Positions 32,928-37,119 of a stretch of DNA of 37,119 nucleotides are shown here, piece after piece; position 1 is the first letter of the stretch; every line of letters begins with the position of its first letter. The DNA comes from Bifidobacterium moraviense (GTDB lineage Bacteria > Actinomycetota > Actinomycetes > Actinomycetales > Bifidobacteriaceae): contig NZ_JAAIIH010000020.1 of NCBI RefSeq assembly GCF_012932365.1, positions 1 to 37,119 of the forward strand. The letters are read 5' to 3'. Both the position numbers and the translations under genes were made by a program. A model generated the notes under the pieces. It had not been told where the DNA came from and ran no database searches. It saw only the letters and a list, made by a program, of their open reading frames with translations.

Positions 32928-34367
32928 ATGAATGATGTGATTCTCGCGGCGACCGACGCCGCCGTCCAACTCAACGGCACGCAGCTGGGCATCAGCGTCG
33001 TGGCCAGCATCGTCGCGCTGATCCTGCTGGTCACCGTCGCCAAGCTGCACCCGTTCGTTTCCCTGCTCATCTCCGCGCTCGTCGTCGGCATCGGCTCCGG
33101 TTACGGCCCGGTCGCCACCGTGGAGAGCTTCTCCGCCACCTTCGGCTCCACCATGGCCTCGGTCGGCATCCTCGTCGGCCTCGGCGCCATGCTCGGCCGC
33201 GTGCTCATGGACACCGGCGCCGCCGACAGCATCGTCGGCACGCTGCTCGCCCGGACCTCCACGAAGATGATCCCGTGGACCATGGCCCTGATCGGCGCGC
33301 TCATCGGCCTGCCCATGTTCTTCGAAGTGGGCTTGGTGGTGCTTGTGCCGGTCATCATCCTCATCGCCCGCCGCTCCGGACTGCCGCTCATGCGCGTCGC
33401 CATCCCCACGCTCGCCGGCCTGTCGGTGATGCACGCCTGCATGCCGCCGCAGCCCGGTCCGCTCGCCGCGCTGAGCAACTTCCCCAACGGCTCCGTGGGC
33501 GTGACCATGATGTTCGGCCTGCCGATCGCCGCGGTCACCGCCGCGCTCGTGGGTCCGCTGTTCTCGCGCGTCGCCGCCGCATGGGTGCCGGTGCCCGCGC
33601 CGGCGTCCATCGGCGACGAATCCGCCGCCGCGGCCGCCGCCACCGCCGGCGCCGACAAGCCCGCGGACCGCACGCTGCCGCCCTTTTGGCTGTCCGTCCT
33701 GTGCATCCTCGTGCCCGCCATCCTCATGCTCGGCAACGCGATCTTCGAGATCGTCGCCCCGGACCAGGCCGGCTCCTCCGCCCTGTACGCGCAGGTGCTC
33801 GCCTTCCTCGGCAAGCCCGCCATTGCACTCGTTGTCGCCGTGCTGTTCTCCATGGTCGCGCTCGGCAAGGCCACCCGCATGTCCTGGAAGGACGTGAACG
33901 GATCCCTCAAGGCCGCGCTGCCGCCGATCGCCGGCATCCTGCTCATCGTCGGCGCGGGCGGCGGCTACAAGGGCGTGCTCGTGGACACCGGCATCGGCGA
34001 CGTCATCGGCCGCTTCGTGGAAAGCTCCTCCGTCTCCATCTTCCTGCTCGCCTGGCTCATCGCCGCGTTCGTGCGCGTGGCCACCGGCTCCGCCACCGTG
34101 GCGATCATCACCACGGCCGGCATCCTCGGCCCCGTCGTCGAGCAGATGGGCGTCACCACTCCGTCCATTGCGCTGCTCGTCATCGCGATCGGCGCCGGCT
34201 CGGTGTTCCTCTCCCACGTCAACGACGCCGGCTTCTGGCTCATCAAGGAATACTTTGGCCTCGACGTCGGCCAGACGTTCAAGACCTGGTCCGTGCTCGA
34301 ATGCCTGCTGTCCGTGGTGGTGCTCGCGCTCGTGATGATCTGCGGCGTCTTCGTGCCGCTCGTCTAG
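32928..34367 (+). CDS. Gluconate:H+ symporter, GntP family
   Basis: 479 residues with about 12 membrane helices. Family motifs include FFEVGLVVLVPVI, MHACMPPQPGPLAA and, near the C-terminus, SHVNDAGFWLIKEYFGLDVGQTFKTWSV. A hydrophilic Ala-rich loop (about residues 222-250) divides the two halves. The frame opens at ATG 32913, which lacks a ribosome site; ATG 32928 is used, with GAAGAG just upstream. It is followed by the fused kinase/dehydrogenase, and the divergent regulator completes a gluconate-use locus. Confidence 0.93.
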   Translation: MNDVILAATDAAVQLNGTQLGISVVASIVALILLVTVAKLHPFVSLLISALVVGIGSGYGPVATVESFSATFGSTMASVGILVGLGAMLGRVLMDTGAADSIVGTLLARTSTKMIPWTMALIGALIGLPMFFEVGLVVLVPVIILIARRSGLPLMRVAIPTLAGLSVMHACMPPQPGPLAALSNFPNGSVGVTMMFGLPIAAVTAALVGPLFSRVAAAWVPVPAPASIGDESAAAAAATAGADKPADRTLPPFWLSVLCILVPAILMLGNAIFEIVAPDQAGSSALYAQVLAFLGKPAIALVVAVLFSMVALGKATRMSWKDVNGSLKAALPPIAGILLIVGAGGGYKGVLVDTGIGDVIGRFVESSSVSIFLLAWLIAAFVRVATGSATVAIITTAGILGPVVEQMGVTTPSIALLVIAIGAGSVFLSHVNDAGFWLIKEYFGLDVGQTFKTWSVLECLLSVVVLALVMICGVFVPLV

Positions 34368-34443
34368 CGTCGTCTCCCTCCCGGCTCCGAACCAACGACC
34401 CCGTCCCAACCGAATAGCAACCTGTAACCGAAAGAAGGAAACC

Positions 34444-35967
34444 ATGACCACCGAATCCACCCGCATCGCCGCAGACATCGTCTCCGCCAACACCGTCCCT
34501 GCCGACCACTTCGCCGGCAGGACCCCCGTCATCGTGATGATGGGCGTGTGCGGCTGCGGCAAGACCACCGTCGCCGAGCGCCTCGCCGCCAGGCTCGGCT
34601 TCAGGTCCGCCGAAGCCGACGACTTCCATCCGAAGGCCAACATCGCCAAGATGGCCGCCGGCGTCCCCCTGACGGACGAGGACCGCTGGCCGTGGCTGGA
34701 TGCTCTCGCCGCATGGATCGACGAGCGCATCGCGGCCGGCGAGCCCGCCGTGATCACCTGCTCCGCGCTCAAGAAGGCCTACCGCGACCGCCTGCGCCGC
34801 GACGGCGTCGTGTTCGTGTACATGAAGGGCTCGTTCGACGAGGTGATGGAACGGCTGTCCCACCGCAAGGGCCACTTCATGAAGCCGAACATGCTCCAGT
34901 CGCAGTTCGACATCCTCGAGGAGCCGGGCGCGGACGAGACGCACGTGGACGTGGAGATCGGCCACGGCACCACGCCCGATCAGGAGGCCGATGCGGTGAT
35001 CGGCGCGCTGGGGCTGGGCGCGCGCGACGGGGCTGCGGCCGCGGCTTTGACTGCGGCTCCGGCATCCCGCCGCATGACGATGGGCATGATCGGACTGGGC
35101 CGCATGGGCGGCAACATGGTGCGCCGACTGCGCGCCGGCGGCCACGCCATCGTCGGCTTCGACGTGAACCCGGACTCCGGACGCGACGTCGACTCCCTCG
35201 AAGCGCTGGTGGCCGCGCTGACTGCGCCGCGCACGGTGTGGATCATGGTGCCGTCCGGCAAGCCCACCGATTCGACCGTCGAGCGCCTCGGCGAGCTGCT
35301 CGAACCCGGCGACGTGGTCATCGACGGCGGCAACTCCAAGTACACCGAGGATCGCGAGCATGCGGCGGCGCTCGCCGAACACGGCATCGGCTTCCTCGAC
35401 TGCGGCGTCTCCGGCGGCGTGTGGGGCGCCGAGCGCGGCTATGCGCTCATGGTCGGCGGCGATGACGCGACCTACGCCAAGGCGCTGCCGATCTTCGAAA
35501 CCCTCAAGCCCGAAGGCGAGTACGGTCTGGTGCACGCCGGCCCGGTCGGCGGCGGCCACTTCGCCAAGATGGTGCACAACGGCATCGAATACGGCATGAT
35601 GCAGGCGTTCGGCGAGGGCTTCGCCACCATGATGCGCAGCGAGTACATCACCGACCCGGCCAAGACCATGGACTCCTGGCGCGCCGGCTCCGTGGTGGTC
35701 AGCTGGTTGCTCGACCTGTTCGAGAACGCCACCAAGGACGATCCCGAACTGCAGGGCGTACCGGCCGTGGCCAACGAGTCCGGCGAGGCCCGCTGGATGG
35801 TCGAGGCCGCCATGGAGCTCGGCGTGCCCACGCCGGCCACCGCCGCGGCGCTGTGGCAGCGTCAGACCTCGCGCGGCGGCGCCGACGACATCCTGCGCGT
35901 GGTGACTGCGCTCAGGGCCCAGTTCGGCGGCCACGTGACCAAGGTGGACGAGATCGCCACTTGGTGA
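34444..35967 (+). CDS. Fused gluconate kinase/6-phosphogluconate dehydrogenase (short form)
   Basis: 507 residues with two enzymes in one chain. Residues about 25-190 are a GntK-type kinase (Walker A GVCGCGKTT, DDFHPKANIAKMAAGVPLTDEDRWPWL, CSALKKAYRDRLR) that makes 6-phosphogluconate. An Ala-rich linker (about 191-210) leads to a short (about 297-residue) 6-phosphogluconate dehydrogenase (211-507): MTMGMIGLGRMGGNM, DGGNSKYTEDREH, GVSGGVWGAERGYALMVGG, and the catalytic Lys/Asn in KMVHNGIEYGMMQ. The product is ribulose-5-phosphate, CO2 and NAD(P)H. No frameshift or internal stop separates the parts. ATG 34444 follows AAAGAAGGAAACC. It lies 76 nt after gntP. Confidence 0.93.
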   Translation: MTTESTRIAADIVSANTVPADHFAGRTPVIVMMGVCGCGKTTVAERLAARLGFRSAEADDFHPKANIAKMAAGVPLTDEDRWPWLDALAAWIDERIAAGEPAVITCSALKKAYRDRLRRDGVVFVYMKGSFDEVMERLSHRKGHFMKPNMLQSQFDILEEPGADETHVDVEIGHGTTPDQEADAVIGALGLGARDGAAAAALTAAPASRRMTMGMIGLGRMGGNMVRRLRAGGHAIVGFDVNPDSGRDVDSLEALVAALTAPRTVWIMVPSGKPTDSTVERLGELLEPGDVVIDGGNSKYTEDREHAAALAEHGIGFLDCGVSGGVWGAERGYALMVGGDDATYAKALPIFETLKPEGEYGLVHAGPVGGGHFAKMVHNGIEYGMMQAFGEGFATMMRSEYITDPAKTMDSWRAGSVVVSWLLDLFENATKDDPELQGVPAVANESGEARWMVEAAMELGVPTPATAAALWQRQTSRGGADDILRVVTALRAQFGGHVTKVDEIATW

Positions 35968-36046
35968 CCGCGTGCGGTTCGGCGGGGCATGTGCTAGGTT
36001 GACGTGAGTCGATTTACGTGAGGTTCCGTCGTCGGAGGGTTTCGGC

Positions 36047-36703
36047 ATGCAGTCCAAGTCCAGCGCATCCAGCGAGGCCGGTGTCTCCAGCGCGTCCGCG
36101 CGCGAGTTCCGCAAGGCCGTCAAGGCCGATCTGCCGGCGATCCTGGCGATCTACGCGCGCGCCCGCAAGCTCATGGCCGCCAACGGCAACCCGACGCAGT
36201 GGGGCAGCACGTTCCCGCGCGAATCCGTGGTTCGCGACGACATCAAGCACGGCCGCACCATGCTGATGGTGGACCATCTGGGCGGCACCGACTCCGGTTC
36301 CCGCCGTCCGCGCGTCTCCTCGCCGGCGAACCCCGACGGCTACCGCACCGTGCCGGCGGGGGAGGGCGACGGCTCCGAGCGCATCCTCGCCGTCTTCGCG
36401 CTGTGTCCGGGGAAGGATCCCACCTACGCGACCATCGACGGCGCATGGCTGGACGACGACGAATACGTCACGCTGCATCGCGTCGCCTCCGCGGGACTCG
36501 TCCGGGGCGCCGCGCACGCGGTGTTCGGCTGGGTGATGTCCCGCTACTCCAACGTGCGCGTGGACACGCACCCCAACAACAAGGCCATGCAGCACGTGCT
36601 CAAGTCGAACGGCTTCACGCGCTGCGGCACCATCCAGCTCATCGACCGTCCCACGGACACGCTGCGCATCGCTTTCCAGCGCCACGACCGCAAGGCCGCG
36701 TAA
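36047..36703 (+). CDS. GNAT-family N-acetyltransferase
   Basis: 218 residues. An N-terminal Ser/Ala-rich tail (1-20) precedes the GNAT fold: REFRKAVKADLPAILAIYARARKLMAANGNPTQW, a strand with AVFALCPGKDPTYATIDGAWL, RVASAGLVRGAAHAVFGW as the acetyl-CoA region, and DTHPNNKAMQHVLKSNGFTRCG. The NPTQW and ATIDGxW words fit a GNAT subfamily common in Firmicutes and Actinobacteria, of unknown substrate. A middle insertion of about 35 residues (about 77-110; GTDSGSRRPR...GEGDGSE) is polar and probably a loop. Start at 36047 with GGAGG 9 nt upstream; TAGGTT at 35995-36000 is a possible -10. Confidence 0.88.
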   Translation: MQSKSSASSEAGVSSASAREFRKAVKADLPAILAIYARARKLMAANGNPTQWGSTFPRESVVRDDIKHGRTMLMVDHLGGTDSGSRRPRVSSPANPDGYRTVPAGEGDGSERILAVFALCPGKDPTYATIDGAWLDDDEYVTLHRVASAGLVRGAAHAVFGWVMSRYSNVRVDTHPNNKAMQHVLKSNGFTRCGTIQLIDRPTDTLRIAFQRHDRKAA

Positions 36704-36713
36704 GGTCCCGGGG

Positions 36714-36755
36714 CGGTCTGCCGCGAGACACAGACGGTCTGCCGCGAGACACAGA
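36714..36755. repeat. Perfect 21-bp tandem duplication after the GNAT gene
   Basis: CGGTCTGCCGCGAGACACAGA occurs at 36714-36734 and again at 36735-36755, identical. Non-coding. Confidence 0.8.
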
Positions 36756-36770
36756 TGACTTCGCGATATG

Positions 36771-36810
36771 AAAACGGACGCCCGCGCACCTGCCGGCGTC
36801 CGTTTTTGTA
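36771..36810 (+). terminator. Strong intrinsic terminator after the GNAT gene
   Basis: AAAACGGACGCC (36771-36782) pairs with GGCGTCCGTTTT (36795-36806) over 12 bp, ending in TTTTTGT. A classical rho-independent terminator for the plus strand, about 68 nt after the GNAT stop. Confidence 0.85.
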
Positions 36811-36994
36811 TCGGTCGGTACGATTTCGGACGCTCAGTATGTGCAGGCGTCCGTTTTTGTATAGGGGAGTACGATTTCGGACGCTCAGTATGTTCAGGAG
36901 TCCGTTGTTGTATCGGGCGGTACGATTTCGGACGCTTGCGCGGTGCAGGCGTCCGTTTTTGCATCGGACGGTACGATTTCGGACGCGTGACAGG
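36797..36994 (+). repeat. 51-bp tandem array that regenerates terminator hairpins
   Basis: Units of 51 bp start at 36797, 36848 and 36899, with a 45-bp partial unit at 36950-36994. Each begins CGTCCGTTTTTGTAT (variants AGTCCGTTGTTG, CGTCCGTTTTTGCAT) and contains GGTACGATTTCGGACGC. The CGGACGC of one unit pairs with GCGTCCGTTTTT of the next, so junctions 1/2 and 3/4 form good terminators and junction 2/3 a weakened one. The 17-codon periodicity gives open reading in several frames, but I do not call a gene. Confidence 0.85.
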
Positions 36995-37018
36995 CTCTTC
37001 CGATTTTGGTGTGTAAGG

Positions 37019-37071
37019 GCCGTGCGGTTTCATTCGGTGTGTGATTGAAAAAGTGAAGGAAACCGCGCGGC
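37019..37071. repeat. Inverted repeat near the right edge
   Basis: GCCGTGCGGTTTC (37019-37031) pairs with GAAACCGCGCGGC (37059-37071) over 13 bp with one G-T pair, around a 27-nt A/G-rich loop. It may serve the next gene beyond the window; nothing else is visible in 37072-37119. Confidence 0.5.
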
Positions 37072-37119
37072 TTGTCAACGAGTCTAGCGCGTTCGACGGC
37101 CGGGTCCTGCTCGGCCTGG

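Noticed and set aside
36768..37016. A protein with 17-residue repeats (GVRFCIGRYDFGR-like) over the 51-bp array
   Set aside because: The period of 51 is divisible by three, so every frame looks repetitive. Terminator logic explains the DNA better; no ribosome site is present, and the minus frame gives an equally repetitive peptide.

Overview
The window reads as chromosomal DNA of a Bifidobacterium or a very close relative. The DNA is GC-rich with actinobacterial codon use. Family members include a GH42 beta-galactosidase with a divergent LacI regulator, luxS, a short cystathionine beta-synthase paired with a cystathionine gamma-synthase/lyase, and two class III pantothenate kinases. There is no rRNA, tRNA, phage, transposase or CRISPR array that I can support. 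All assignments come from reading the sequence; no database search was run.

Layout, left to right. (1) 1-3243: cell division and ribosome rescue: ftsX, a secreted coiled-coil/CHAP hydrolase, and smpB. (2) 3377-7379: a polar amino acid ABC importer with two paralogous substrate-binding lipoproteins, one permease and one ATPase. (3) 7393-9692: glmS, flanked on both sides by matching structured elements. (4) 9784-13950: an RluA-type pseudouridine synthase, then a LacI regulator divergent from a GH42 beta-galactosidase. (5) 14175-17105, minus strand: coaBC and two tandem coaX genes. (6) 17251-20610: a large field of palindromic GTCATCCTGAGC repeats that encloses a small GIY-YIG nuclease gene and splits a peptide/nickel-type ABC operon (18415-24115) after its binding-protein gene. 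(7) 24307-25460, minus strand: a GNAT acetyltransferase, a small membrane protein and a DUF2089-like regulator. (8) 25703-28349: a cysteine-supply operon (transsulfuration) preceded by an 11-codon leaderless ORF with four Cys codons. (9) 28411-31887: recQ and luxS, with unusual inverted repeats around them. (10) 32040-35967: gluconate use: a GntR/FCD regulator, a GntP permease and a fused gluconate kinase/6-phosphogluconate dehydrogenase. (11) 36047-37071: a GNAT gene followed by a tandem array of intrinsic terminators.

The most interesting parts lie between the genes. Two elements of 109 and 105 nt flank glmS. Each has a perfect 29-bp outer stem, and the two stems are unrelated in sequence, while the core (GGCCG hairpin, second hairpin with a TGRC loop, TGCTTACG) is conserved. 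The GIY-YIG gene is bounded within 2 and about 22 nt by the palindromic repeats, two copies of which are 105/106 identical on either side; this looks like a nuclease-plus-repeat cassette. The leaderless MTYFSCCRCCR ORF in front of the cysteine genes looks like a cysteine-sensing attenuator. A 37-bp inverted repeat downstream of the transsulfuration genes has five of its six imperfect positions as G-U pairs on the plus strand. A 51-bp tandem array at the right end regenerates a terminator hairpin at its unit junctions.
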